Positions 1 through 7,024 of a DNA stretch of 12,346 nucleotides are shown here, piece after piece (positions within the stretch are counted from its first letter, which is position 1; every line of letters starts with the position of its first letter). Below the pieces are notes generated by a model. It was given only the letters and a program-made list of their open reading frames with translations. It did no database searches and was not told the DNA's origin. Both the position numbers and the translations under genes were made by a program. Source of the stretch: JAVZCJ01 sp964532175 (lineage in GTDB: Archaea > Thermoproteota > Nitrososphaeria_A > Caldarchaeales > JAVZCJ01); contig CAZHGP010000038.1 in the NCBI GenBank assembly GCA_964532175.1, positions 1-12,346 of the forward strand, in the 5' to 3' direction.

Positions 1-54
1 TGCTGGCGTAGACATTGGCGCAAGCCATCGTGGGTTCAAATCCCACCCCCTGCA
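1..54 (+). tRNA. 3' part of a class II tRNA, probably tRNA-Leu (5' end outside window)
   Basis: The T arm is clear: stem 30-34 pairs with 42-46 around the loop TTCAAAT at 35-41. Bases 47-53 (CCCCTGC) are the 3' half of the acceptor stem and imply a 5' half GCAGGGG outside the window. A54 is the discriminator, and no CCA is encoded, as is usual in archaea. A hairpin TGGC-GCAA-GCCA at 16-27 lies directly before the T arm, so this is a long-variable-arm tRNA. Discriminator A and the G/C-rich acceptor stem favour Leu over Ser, since archaeal Ser tRNAs normally carry G. The anticodon is not visible. The stretch at 1-15 does not read as a normal anticodon loop and stem (see findings). Confidence 0.85.
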
Positions 55-63
55 TATGAAAAA

Positions 64-69
64 TTTTTT
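64..69 (+). terminator. T-run terminator after the tRNA
   Basis: Six T residues begin ten bases after the tRNA 3' end. Archaeal RNA polymerase terminates intrinsically on such T-runs. The rest of 70-213 is A+T-rich spacer in which I see no gene or convincing RNA structure. Confidence 0.5.
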
Positions 70-223
70 AATTAAAATATTATTCTTTACGAATTAGTCT
101 TAATTGAGAACTATGCTTGTTATTTTTCTAAAGATAATATGGCTTACTTAATAACATCTATTTTTATAAGATTCTGTAAGCGTTTTCTCTCTAAATTTTT
201 TTATTCTAATTTTTTACAATGTT

Positions 224-619
224 TCATCCTATAAGTCCATGAGCAATTGCAGGAGCAATAAGTGTTCCTCTTTTCATTTTTAGCCAGCCAAATATAATAC
301 CATTTATAAATGCGATGATGAATAAATACCAAGAGCTTAAAGGGTAATATCCTATATGACATATTGAAAATATAATTGCTTGAGGCACATTACCATACCA
401 ATTTCCAAATCTTTCCGTAAAAATATTTTGTAGAAATCCTCTAAAAATTGTTTCTTCTTGGAAGGCAGCTATTGCAAATCCAAAGAATAGAGATAATAAA
501 TACTGAATAGGCGATAGTTGAACTGCCGTTATTTCGGTAGGAATAAAACCAAGCATAGATGCAATTATTGCAATTATAAAGAGTGAAACAAATGCTATGA
601 TAAAACCAAGTATTCCCAA
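224..619 (-). CDS. CPBP (CAAX/Rce1-like) intramembrane protease, catalytic part; frameshifted from its N-terminal part
   Basis: The CPBP family comprises multi-pass membrane metalloproteases related to Rce1 and to bacteriocin-immunity Abi proteins. This reading frame carries the conserved motifs: EExxxR as E55, E56 and R60; FxxxH as F84 and H88; and a late His at H127. Several hydrophobic segments surround them (about residues 3-24, 38-53, 80-95 and 97-111). It opens with a TTG that has no promoter or ribosome site of its own, and its 131 codons are only the second half of a normal family member of roughly 220 residues. The frame overlapping its 5' end supplies the first half. The protein stops right after HGLIG; a one-base shift there would give HGLID, matching the family's HxxxN/D motif, then stop at 214. 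The family call is firm. Whether an intact protein is made is doubtful. Confidence 0.7.
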   Translation of the reverse strand: MGILGFIIAFVSLFIIAIIASMLGFIPTEITAVQLSPIQYLLSLFFGFAIAAFQEETIFRGFLQNIFTERFGNWYGNVPQAIIFSICHIGYYPLSSWYLFIIAFINGIIFGWLKMKRGTLIAPAIAHGLIG

Positions 620-894
620 CCTATATCAATAAGAAGCTTTTCTCGATCATACCATAATTTCTTTAGTTCTATTCCTACCCATTTTGTGAACCCGATATAA
701 ACTAAGATTACTGAGGTCACTAAGAAGGCATTAAAAAGGAAAAAAACAAACAGTAAACTACATTCATATTTTAGACCAAAATAATCTCCCCAAAGTTTCG
801 TTATTAATGCTCGTAATAAGACAAAAAGCACTATTATTACGATCCCTTTTTTAATTTGCGTTTTAGAGAAACTACCATTAGTCTTTATATTCAT
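595..894 (-). CDS. N-terminal membrane part of the same CPBP protease gene (frameshifted)
   Basis: About 99 codons encode a basic N-terminus and two strongly hydrophobic segments (near residues 17-32 and 45-68 from this start), then the amphipathic stretch that in CPBP proteins precedes the catalytic core. The frame runs past 619 and ends at a TAG after 25 bases of overlap with the catalytic part. Alone it has no catalytic motif. I prefer the ATG at 894 to the upstream TTG at 903 because a TATA-like box lies about 30 bases before the ATG, fitting leaderless translation. Together with 224-619 it makes one protein of normal family length, so this is half of a broken gene or of a gene with a sequencing error. 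Confidence 0.6.
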   Translation of the reverse strand: MNIKTNGSFSKTQIKKGIVIIVLFVLLRALITKLWGDYFGLKYECSLLFVFFLFNAFLVTSVILVYIGFTKWVGIELKKLWYDREKLLIDIGWEYLVLS

Positions 895-918
895 TGATCT
901 CAAACTTAAGTAAATTCT

Positions 919-934
919 TATATTTAAAGCTTCT
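919..934 (-). promoter_or_regulatory. TATA/BRE promoter of the CPBP gene
   Basis: On the minus strand, AGAAGC followed by TTTAAATA is centred near 924.5, about 30 bases upstream of the ATG at 894. The purine-rich stretch before the box resembles a TFB recognition element. The rest of 935-1089 is A+T-rich and holds no gene; it contains the aspartokinase 3' end signals. Confidence 0.45.
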
Positions 935-1074
935 TATTTAAAATAAGTATAAAGAAAACAAAAGAAAGTATAAATGAGAAAAATCCTAGAAGTAAAACAT
1001 TAAACTTTTGATATTAGAATTTTTAAATAAAAATTGATATTAATACTAAATCCTCATTATTTAAATCATGAAAT

Positions 1075-1082
1075 TAAAAAAT
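1075..1082 (-). terminator. T-run after aspartokinase
   Basis: On the minus strand a short run of T residues follows the aspartokinase stop by about ten bases. This is the likely 3' end signal of the hom-lysC unit. There is no hairpin, as is common in archaea. Confidence 0.35.
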
Positions 1083-1089
1083 GTATTTT

Positions 1090-2493
1090 TTATAATTTAT
1101 CTAATTCAAATTCTTTATGTATTGCTTGAATAGCTTTTTCAGAATCTTTTTCTTTTACTACAAATGAAATATTCAATTCAGAAGAACCTTGAGCTATCAT
1201 TCTTACATTTATCCCTTGTTTAGCAACTGCATTAAATACTCGCGCAGCTACTCCAGGTGTTCCTTTCATTCCTGCTCCTACCACTGCAATAACGCTTATA
1301 TCTTCTTCTGTTTCAATATTTTGTATAAAATCTTTCCTAAATATAGATGTTTCAAATGCAGTTATTGCTTTCTCTAAATCTTTTCTTTTAATGATAAATG
1401 AAATATTCGCTTCTGATACGCTTTGAGAAATCATTAATATATTTATATTATTCTTTCCAAGTATATCAAATATCTTAGCAGCCACTCCAGGAGTGCCTAT
1501 CATTCCTAACCCACTAACAGTTATTAATGCTACATCATTTATCGATGTTACTGCTTTTACTATTTTTTCTTTAACAATTTTAACTTCTTTAGTTATTAAT
1601 GTCCCAGGATTTTCTTGATTAAATAAATTTCTTATTCTAACAGGTATATCTTCTTCCATTGCTGGCTCTAATGCTTTTGGATGCATATATTTTGCTCCAA
1701 AAACAGCCATTTCTATTGCTTCTAAAAATGATAATTCGTTTAAAGTTTTTGCGTATGGAACAATTTTCGGGTCTGCTGTCATTAATCCATCAACATCCGT
1801 CCATATCCATACTTCATCAGCTTTTATGGCCGACCCAATTATAGTTGCAGTATAATCCGATCCACCTCTTCCAAGAGTCGTAATCATTCCTTCTTGATTA
1901 ATAGCAATAAAACCACTTATAATTGGTATTATTTTTTTATCTAATAAAGGAAGTATCTTCTCTCTTATTTGATATTTTGTTACATTCATTAGTGGTTTAG
2001 CTTCTCCAAAATTTGAATCTGTTATTATTCCAGCTTCTCCACCAGTATAATATTTAACTTTTAATCCAATATCTTTTAAGATTCCATAAATAATTGGTGT
2101 GGATAGTCTTTCTCCAAATGATAGTACATAATCTTTTATTCTAGGTGTTATTTCTCTTAAATATATTATCCCTATTAAAACTTTTTCTAATTCATTTATT
2201 AATTCTTTAATTATTATTTCTATTTCTTTTTTTATATTTTCATTCTTAATAGTTTCTTTAATTATTTCTAAATGTTTTTCCTTTAAATCATTAATTTTTT
2301 CTTTAACAATTTCTTCATTTCCATTAATTGCTTCTTCAGAAATTTTTATTAAATAATCAGTAACCCCTTTTAATGCTGAAACAACTATTACTAATTCATT
2401 TTCTTTATAATATTCAAGTATTGTTTTTGCTACATTTAAAATTGATTCTTTATCTTTTAAGACGCTCCCTCCAAATTTCATTACTATTCTCAT
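1090..2493 (-). CDS. lysC: aspartokinase (aspartate kinase) with two ACT domains
   Basis: Phosphorylates aspartate with ATP, the first step towards threonine, methionine, isoleucine and, in some archaea, lysine. Numbering from the GTG at 2502 (470 residues): the kinase domain starts with KFGGS (9-13), then FGERLS (129-134), LGRGGSDYTA (210-219) and TDVDG with ADP (235-245). Two C-terminal ACT domains (about 318-388 and 402-468) each carry a GTPGVAA motif and an NISF strand. ACT domains bind end-product amino acids, so allosteric feedback by threonine or lysine is likely. The length is typical of a monofunctional enzyme. The GTG follows directly on the hom stop codon. I prefer ATG 2493, because GTGAT at 2502-2498 then serves as a Shine-Dalgarno site and the protein begins MRIVMKFGG. 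It is cotranscribed behind hom. Aspartate-semialdehyde dehydrogenase, which acts between these two enzymes, is not in the window. Confidence 0.95.
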   Translation of the reverse strand: MRIVMKFGGSVLKDKESILNVAKTILEYYKENELVIVVSALKGVTDYLIKISEEAINGNEEIVKEKINDLKEKHLEIIKETIKNENIKKEIEIIIKELINELEKVLIGIIYLREITPRIKDYVLSFGERLSTPIIYGILKDIGLKVKYYTGGEAGIITDSNFGEAKPLMNVTKYQIREKILPLLDKKIIPIISGFIAINQEGMITTLGRGGSDYTATIIGSAIKADEVWIWTDVDGLMTADPKIVPYAKTLNELSFLEAIEMAVFGAKYMHPKALEPAMEEDIPVRIRNLFNQENPGTLITKEVKIVKEKIVKAVTSINDVALITVSGLGMIGTPGVAAKIFDILGKNNINILMISQSVSEANISFIIKRKDLEKAITAFETSIFRKDFIQNIETEEDISVIAVVGAGMKGTPGVAARVFNAVAKQGINVRMIAQGSSELNISFVVKEKDSEKAIQAIHKEFELDKL

Positions 2494-2497
2494 ATCA

Positions 2498-2502
2498 ATC
2501 AC
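2498..2502 (-). promoter_or_regulatory. Shine-Dalgarno-like GTGAT deciding the aspartokinase start
   Basis: GTGAT, complementary to the archaeal 16S 3' end, lies four bases before ATG 2493. The same GTG could be read as a start codon at 2502, adding three residues. Confidence 0.4.
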
Positions 2503-3528
2503 TTAAGATATACTCTTAATCAATAAAGATTCTTTTATATCTATTAAATCTCTTATTATTGAATTTGCAGTTTCAATACCACCTGCACCACGTCCAATAA
2601 TTGTTTTATCTCCTGAATATTCTGTTGTAAAAGTAACAGCATTTAATACTCCATCCACACATATTGGATCTTTCATAGAAACTTTAATCGGTGAAACTTT
2701 CAAATCTTCTTCTACCCTTCCTATAAGTTTTATTTTATATCCTTCCTTTTTTGCTTCTAATAACTCTTTTAAAGAAATATTTCTTATGCCTTCAATATTT
2801 ACATCTTTTAAAGTAACTTTTTTATTCATAATATAATTTGCTATAATAACGATTTTGCATGCAGTATCTATTCCATCTATATCCATCGATGGATCAGCTT
2901 CAGCATATCCGAATTTTTGGGCATTTTCTAATGCTTTTTCAAAAGGAATATTCTCTTCAAGCATCTGTGTTAGTATATAATTTGTTGTTCCATTCAATAT
3001 TCCTTTTACTAAAGTGATTTTTTCTCCTTTTAAGCATTTTTTAGCAAATTCAAGTATAGGTGTTCCACCTCCAACAGTTCCACTGAATTTAAAGCAAACA
3101 TTATTATATTCAGCTAATTCTATTAAAGCTGGTAATGCTAAAGCTAATGGTCCTTTATTTGTAGTTATTACATGTTTTTTATTTTTAAAAGCAGATTTTA
3201 TATGTGTTAATCCTGGTTCTCCATCTTTAATATTTGTAGGAGTTGTTTCAATAACTATTTCAGCTTCATAAGATTCTATCACATCTAATGCTTCTTTTTC
3301 TTTATATCCATATTTTGGATCATAAGATACTGAACCATATTTTTCTTTAACTTTTAAAATTCTTTCTAAATCTAATCCTTTTAAATTTATAGCTGCTCCT
3401 CCTTTATCTACAATTGCTATTATTTTTGGTTTTAATCCATATTCTTTCATTATTTCCATTTGCTTTATTGAAAGTATTTTTGTAAAATTTTTTCCAACAT
3501 TTCCATATCCTATAAGTATAATTCTCAT
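2503..3528 (-). CDS. hom: homoserine dehydrogenase
   Basis: Reduces aspartate semialdehyde to homoserine with NAD(P)H, the branch point to threonine and methionine. The 341 residues show an N-terminal Rossmann motif GYGNVG (7-12), TTNKGPLA with Lys125, GGGTPI (153-158), GILNGTTNYIL (176-186) and the signature EADPSMDIDGIDTACK (210-225). In that signature Asp221 and Lys225 correspond to the catalytic Asp219 and Lys223 of the yeast enzyme. There is no C-terminal ACT domain, so regulation probably rests on the aspartokinase encoded next. The stop codon touches the aspartokinase region with no gap, so the two are surely one operon. The ATG at 3528 has a TATA-like box 28-29 bases upstream, which suggests a leaderless or nearly leaderless message. 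Confidence 0.96.
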   Translation of the reverse strand: MRIILIGYGNVGKNFTKILSIKQMEIMKEYGLKPKIIAIVDKGGAAINLKGLDLERILKVKEKYGSVSYDPKYGYKEKEALDVIESYEAEIVIETTPTNIKDGEPGLTHIKSAFKNKKHVITTNKGPLALALPALIELAEYNNVCFKFSGTVGGGTPILEFAKKCLKGEKITLVKGILNGTTNYILTQMLEENIPFEKALENAQKFGYAEADPSMDIDGIDTACKIVIIANYIMNKKVTLKDVNIEGIRNISLKELLEAKKEGYKIKLIGRVEEDLKVSPIKVSMKDPICVDGVLNAVTFTTEYSGDKTIIGRGAGGIETANSIIRDLIDIKESLLIKSIS

Positions 3529-3550
3529 TTTCTTTGCTCTCCAAAAATAG

Positions 3551-3562
3551 CAATTTATAATT
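3551..3562 (-). promoter_or_regulatory. promoter of the hom-lysC operon
   Basis: On the minus strand TTATAAAT is centred at 3556.5, about 28 bases before the hom ATG at 3528. GGAG at 3542-3539 is too far (10 bases) to be a good ribosome site. The 83-base gap 3529-3611 is a divergent promoter region shared with the dehydrogenase gene. Confidence 0.45.
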
Positions 3563-3580
3563 ATTATAAAATTATAAAAA

Positions 3581-3597
3581 TTTTTATCTATATAAAT
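3581..3597 (+). promoter_or_regulatory. A/T-rich promoter region of the dehydrogenase gene
   Basis: TTTTTATC (3581-3588) is at the right distance, centred about 27 bases before ATG 3612. The better-looking TATATAAA (3589-3596) is only about 20 bases away, too close for a leaderless start at 3612. Which box is used cannot be settled from sequence. Confidence 0.3.
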
Positions 3598-3611
3598 TAA
3601 AGATATTTATT

Positions 3612-4610
3612 ATGAAAGCTGCAGTATATGGAATAAATGGATTAAGTATAATGAATGTAGATAAGCCAAAGCTTTCTAAAAATGAAGTTTTAATAAAAGT
3701 TCATAAAGCAGGAATATGTGGAACAGATAAAGCTATTGTTTCAGGAGATTTTATTGTTCCAAAACCATTAATCATTGGTCATGAATTTTCAGGTATAATT
3801 GAAGAAGTTGCTCCAAATATAAGTAGGGAAGTTATAGGTAAAAGAGTTGTAAGTGAAATAAATGTTGTATGCCATAAATGTTACTTTTGTTTAATAAATG
3901 AGAAAACACATTGTTTAAATAGGAAAGCTTTAGGAATAAATATTAATGGAGCATTTGCAGAATATGTAAAAGTCCCTTTTGAAAATATATATTTTATACC
4001 TGATAATATTTCAATGGATGAAGCAATATTTATTGAGCCTATTGCAGCTTGTATAAGATCTTTTGAAATTGTTTCTTTTAAACCAAAAGATAATATAGTA
4101 ATTTTAGGACCTGGCCCAATTGGTTTACTTTCTATGCAAATTGCTAAAAAATATGGTATAGGAAAAGTTATTGTATTAGGTACTAAGAAAGATAGATTAA
4201 AAATAGCTAAAGAACTTGGAGCAGATTTAACAATAAATGTTCTTGAAGAAAATTATATTGAAAAAGTTTTAAAAGAAACAAATGGAATCGGAGCTGATAT
4301 AGTTATTGAAGCTACTGGAAATCCTGAAGGAATTTCTGAAGCTATTAAACTTGTTCGTTCAAGAGGGAAAATAATCATGAAAACTACTTGTGGGAAATAT
4401 TCAAATATAAATGCTACAGAGATAGTTGTTAAAGAAATAGAATTAATAGGCACAAGATGCGGTCCATTTGATAAAGCTATAGATATGCTAGCTAAAAAGG
4501 AAGTTGAAGTTTTAAAGCTTATTTCTCATAAATTTCGACTTGAAAATATTTTAGAAGCATTCAAATTAATTAGTGAGAGAAAAGCTTTAAAAATTCTTAT
4601 AGAAATTTAA
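3612..4610 (+). CDS. zinc-dependent medium-chain alcohol dehydrogenase family protein
   Basis: A 332-residue MDR-superfamily oxidoreductase. Catalytic zinc ligands are visible as Cys36 (AGICGTD), His57-Glu58 (GHEFSG) and Glu142 (IEPIAA). The structural zinc lobe has all four cysteines (Cys87, Cys90, Cys93, Cys101). The Rossmann motif GPGPIG is at 166-171. The phrases GKRVVSEIN, the NGAFAEYV stretch and ELIGTRCGPFDKAI resemble an uncharacterised MDR subgroup rather than a defined enzyme. The substrate is therefore open: a sugar, a polyol or another secondary alcohol. Its place next to threonine-pathway genes might suggest threonine 3-dehydrogenase, but it is transcribed divergently and I see no specific support. 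Its stop codon overlaps that of the convergent polymerase gene. Confidence 0.92.
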   Translation: MKAAVYGINGLSIMNVDKPKLSKNEVLIKVHKAGICGTDKAIVSGDFIVPKPLIIGHEFSGIIEEVAPNISREVIGKRVVSEINVVCHKCYFCLINEKTHCLNRKALGININGAFAEYVKVPFENIYFIPDNISMDEAIFIEPIAACIRSFEIVSFKPKDNIVILGPGPIGLLSMQIAKKYGIGKVIVLGTKKDRLKIAKELGADLTINVLEENYIEKVLKETNGIGADIVIEATGNPEGISEAIKLVRSRGKIIMKTTCGKYSNINATEIVVKEIELIGTRCGPFDKAIDMLAKKEVEVLKLISHKFRLENILEAFKLISERKALKILIEI

Positions 4611-6892
4611 GAAAATGGTAAAGTTGTTTGTTTTGATGAGATTTTCTTACCTAAACTCTCAAATGTTCTTTCTATTGTTTGATCAAAAAGATTTAAGTAG
4701 TATTCAATATCACAATCTTCTAATTCAAAAAATTCAACTGGTCTAGCTCTATAATTTATTGCTTCTTTCCCTTTTATTATTAATATTTTAATATTTTGTC
4801 CTCTATGTATTTCTATTCCTTCTTTTTCTTCAAGGAATTTTGCTGCTGAAACCCCTTTTGTTACTCTTTCATATTCTTCAATTTTCTTAGTTAATTGTTC
4901 TATTATTACTAAATCTTCTTTTGTAATATTTTTAGAAATTAATTTATTTCTATATTTCTGAACTGCTTTTAAAGCTTTTTCAAAATCTTTTGTTTTTAAA
5001 ATAATTTCTATTAATTCCTTTTGTGCATCTCTAATTATTTTTGGATAATCTTTTCTAATATATTCAAATCCTTTAGATTCTATTTTTCCATTTATAAGAT
5101 GTGCATATTTCTTCTTTGCTAAAAATATTGCTCTATTAGCTATATATTGTAATTCAATTGTTATTGGAAGTTTTTTATTAAGATTTTCAATCAATTCATA
5201 ACATCTCTTAATGTCACCATTAGTAAATTGAATACCATCAGTATCTATATAAATTACTTTAAAACCTTCTTTTTCAATTATTTTCCTTATTTCATTAATG
5301 AAATACCTTCCAATTTTAGTAATTAATTCTGCTGCTTCTTTATTATATACTCTACTTCCAATCCATCCTAAGTAGCCATAAATGCTATTAGCACATTTTT
5401 TCAATACAAATTGTTTTGCATATAAGCTTTTGTATTGAGAAGAATCTTCTTTATATTTACTCATTTCTTCTTTTATTTTCTTCCTTTCATTAATTAATTC
5501 AAGTACTGTTTCTGAAATTAATCCTCTATTCTTTTTACAAACATTTGCTTTTATATCATTAAGTTTTAATAAACTTTCATTTGAATTACAACACTCGCAA
5601 TTAATTGTTTCAAAACTAATATTATATTTATGAATTATAGAGGGATACATTGAAGCTACATCTAAGTATACTACATTTTCATATATACCAGGAGATTTTA
5701 GCCAAACATAACCTCCAATATATTCTTCTGCTTCTATTTTCATAGTTTTATCAGGTCTTTCTGGTAAGAGAATGTTTTTCCTCCATGCTCTTTCTAAGAT
5801 TAAACTATCAACTATTTCACCCATAGTCATTCTTATAACATTATTTGGCATTACTTTTACTAATTTTGCTAATTCAAATTGAAATGGTAGTAATTCATTA
5901 GAAATTCTCTTAATCAATTTAACTTTTTTTCTAGCATATTCTATAATTTTGTTTTTTCCACCTTCATTTTTCCAAAGTTCCCCAATTTTATATTCAGGTA
6001 TTTCTTCTAAATCTTTTATACCCAATTCTTCAGCTACTTCAAATAATGATTTTGTTGGCAAATGAGGAAAATCTCTCCAAGCAATTGCAAATAAATCAAA
6101 ATTTATTCTTCCTGCAATATATGTTTCTTTTAATATCATTCCTCTAAAATATTTTCCTGTTTCAATTATTTCTGAACCATCTTTTGAAATATCTATTTTT
6201 ATTCCATTTTTCTTAGCTCTAGCTATAATATATGGCCAATCATTTATATCTTGTCCATAACCAATTATTATATCTGGATCGTATTCTTTAATGAAATTGA
6301 AGAAATTTTCTATTGTCTCTTTATCATTTTTTTGATTTATAAAGATTTTTTCTCCATTATCCGTTAAACATGCAATTACTAATATTGGATCCTTGCCAAT
6401 TTTCGGATAACCATGCTCAGAATAAATTATTGTTGTAAAGTATAATTTTTTAAGGTTAATTTCTTGTGGTATTTCAATTTCTCTTATATTTGAAAATTCG
6501 ATCGAATCTATTTCAATAATTGATAAAGGAGTTATATTATTATCTAGAATAAATTGTTGCCAAGCAGGCATTTTATCATAAGTTGTTTCTAAACCTATTT
6601 CTTTAGCTATTTTTCTTCTATCTTCAATTTTATTTGTAAAAATTTTTAATACTTCAATTTTTTCTCCATCAATTATTTTATAATCTTTTTCATAATTAGA
6701 AATCTCTTTATATTTTTTCTCATTTAATATTTTTTCAATATTCTTTATTGAAGTTTTTTTATTTAATATATAGAAATATGGTTTATAATTTTTTGAATAG
6801 GCAATAATTGTTTTTTTATCATTCTTTAAAAATATTCTTAATTTATTTCTTTTTTCATCAAAATCGCAAAAATAGAATATACCTCTTAACAC
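4607..6892 (-). CDS. polB: family B DNA polymerase with degenerate 3'-5' exonuclease site
   Basis: Template-directed DNA polymerase of 761 residues, complete from N-terminal domain to thumb. Polymerase motifs are intact: A is DVASMYPSII (Asp411), B is KKCANSIYGYLG (Lys498, Asn502, Tyr505), C is YIDTDG (Asp550, Asp552), followed by KKKY (593-596). The exonuclease domain is altered. Exo I reads YFTTIIYS (151-158) where the family has FDIE, so both acidic residues are gone. Exo II is GYGQDINDWPY and keeps Asp218 but not the usual Asn and Phe. Exo III is YARKK, with Lys323 replacing Asp. Cys432, Cys434, Cys435 and Cys452 in the palm insertion could hold a metal. The C-terminus KQTTLPFS resembles a shortened PCNA-binding (PIP) box. 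GTG at 6892 is chosen because a TATA box sits 26-27 bases upstream. Length resembles PolB3-type enzymes, but I cannot assign the subgroup. Confidence 0.95.
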   Translation of the reverse strand: MLRGIFYFCDFDEKRNKLRIFLKNDKKTIIAYSKNYKPYFYILNKKTSIKNIEKILNEKKYKEISNYEKDYKIIDGEKIEVLKIFTNKIEDRRKIAKEIGLETTYDKMPAWQQFILDNNITPLSIIEIDSIEFSNIREIEIPQEINLKKLYFTTIIYSEHGYPKIGKDPILVIACLTDNGEKIFINQKNDKETIENFFNFIKEYDPDIIIGYGQDINDWPYIIARAKKNGIKIDISKDGSEIIETGKYFRGMILKETYIAGRINFDLFAIAWRDFPHLPTKSLFEVAEELGIKDLEEIPEYKIGELWKNEGGKNKIIEYARKKVKLIKRISNELLPFQFELAKLVKVMPNNVIRMTMGEIVDSLILERAWRKNILLPERPDKTMKIEAEEYIGGYVWLKSPGIYENVVYLDVASMYPSIIHKYNISFETINCECCNSNESLLKLNDIKANVCKKNRGLISETVLELINERKKIKEEMSKYKEDSSQYKSLYAKQFVLKKCANSIYGYLGWIGSRVYNKEAAELITKIGRYFINEIRKIIEKEGFKVIYIDTDGIQFTNGDIKRCYELIENLNKKLPITIELQYIANRAIFLAKKKYAHLINGKIESKGFEYIRKDYPKIIRDAQKELIEIILKTKDFEKALKAVQKYRNKLISKNITKEDLVIIEQLTKKIEEYERVTKGVSAAKFLEEKEGIEIHRGQNIKILIIKGKEAINYRARPVEFFELEDCDIEYYLNLFDQTIERTFESLGKKISSKQTTLPFS

Positions 6893-6913
6893 ATATTGTA
6901 TTTATTATTCATT

Positions 6914-6925
6914 ATTATAAAAGTT
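6914..6925 (-). promoter_or_regulatory. promoter of polB
   Basis: On the minus strand ACTTTTATAATA has its TATA core (6922-6915) centred 26.5 bases before the GTG at 6892. This spacing fits a leaderless message starting at that GTG and supports it as the true start. Confidence 0.55.
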
Positions 6926-6972
6926 TTTTAATGAAATTTTCTATACTTTTTTAAAAAAAGGAAATTTATAAT

Positions 6973-7010
6973 TTTAAAATTCATATAAAAAATTAATTAT
7001 GAATTTTGAA
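6973..7010 (-). repeat. inverted repeat behind the DHH gene, possible 3'-end hairpin
   Basis: AAAATTCATA (6976-6985) and TATGAATTTT (6998-7007) are perfect reverse complements around a 12-base loop, with partial pairing continuing for three more bases. It lies 15 bases past the DHH stop codon. On that strand the loop contains a T-run, so it could act in termination or 3' processing. The sequence is so A+T-rich that chance is a fair alternative. Confidence 0.35.
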
Positions 7011-7024
7011 TTTATTTCTAAAAT

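Noticed and set aside
1..54. Canonical anticodon-loop intron in the tRNA
   Set aside because: The four bases that should pair with the anticodon region in a bulge-helix-bulge (TGGC) do not complement any Leu anticodon loop, so a standard intron is not supported.
30..54. tRNA 3' end as an integration (att) site for a mobile element
   Set aside because: No second copy of the tRNA 3' end and no integrase or transposase gene appears in the window.
595..628. Programmed ribosomal frameshift in the CPBP gene
   Set aside because: No slippery heptamer is present at the junction, and a second shift would also be needed at the 3' end.
1189..1844. Two plus-strand open frames (1189-1377 and 1659-1844) opposite aspartokinase
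   Set aside because: They are antisense to a well-conserved enzyme, have low-complexity sequence and no start signals.
3014..3271. Plus-strand open frame opposite homoserine dehydrogenase
   Set aside because: It runs antisense across conserved motifs of the real gene and resembles no protein family.
3574..3587. Perfect 14-base palindrome ATAAAAATTTTTAT in the divergent promoter region
   Set aside because: It is made only of A and T in a nearly pure A/T spacer, so chance is likely, and it overlaps the presumed promoter boxes.
4253..4453. Minus-strand open frame opposite the dehydrogenase
   Set aside because: Shadow of the real coding frame, without promoter or ribosome site.
3612..4610. Naming the dehydrogenase threonine 3-dehydrogenase
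   Set aside because: The neighbourhood is suggestive, but the protein's conserved phrases fit an uncharacterised medium-chain dehydrogenase subgroup better.
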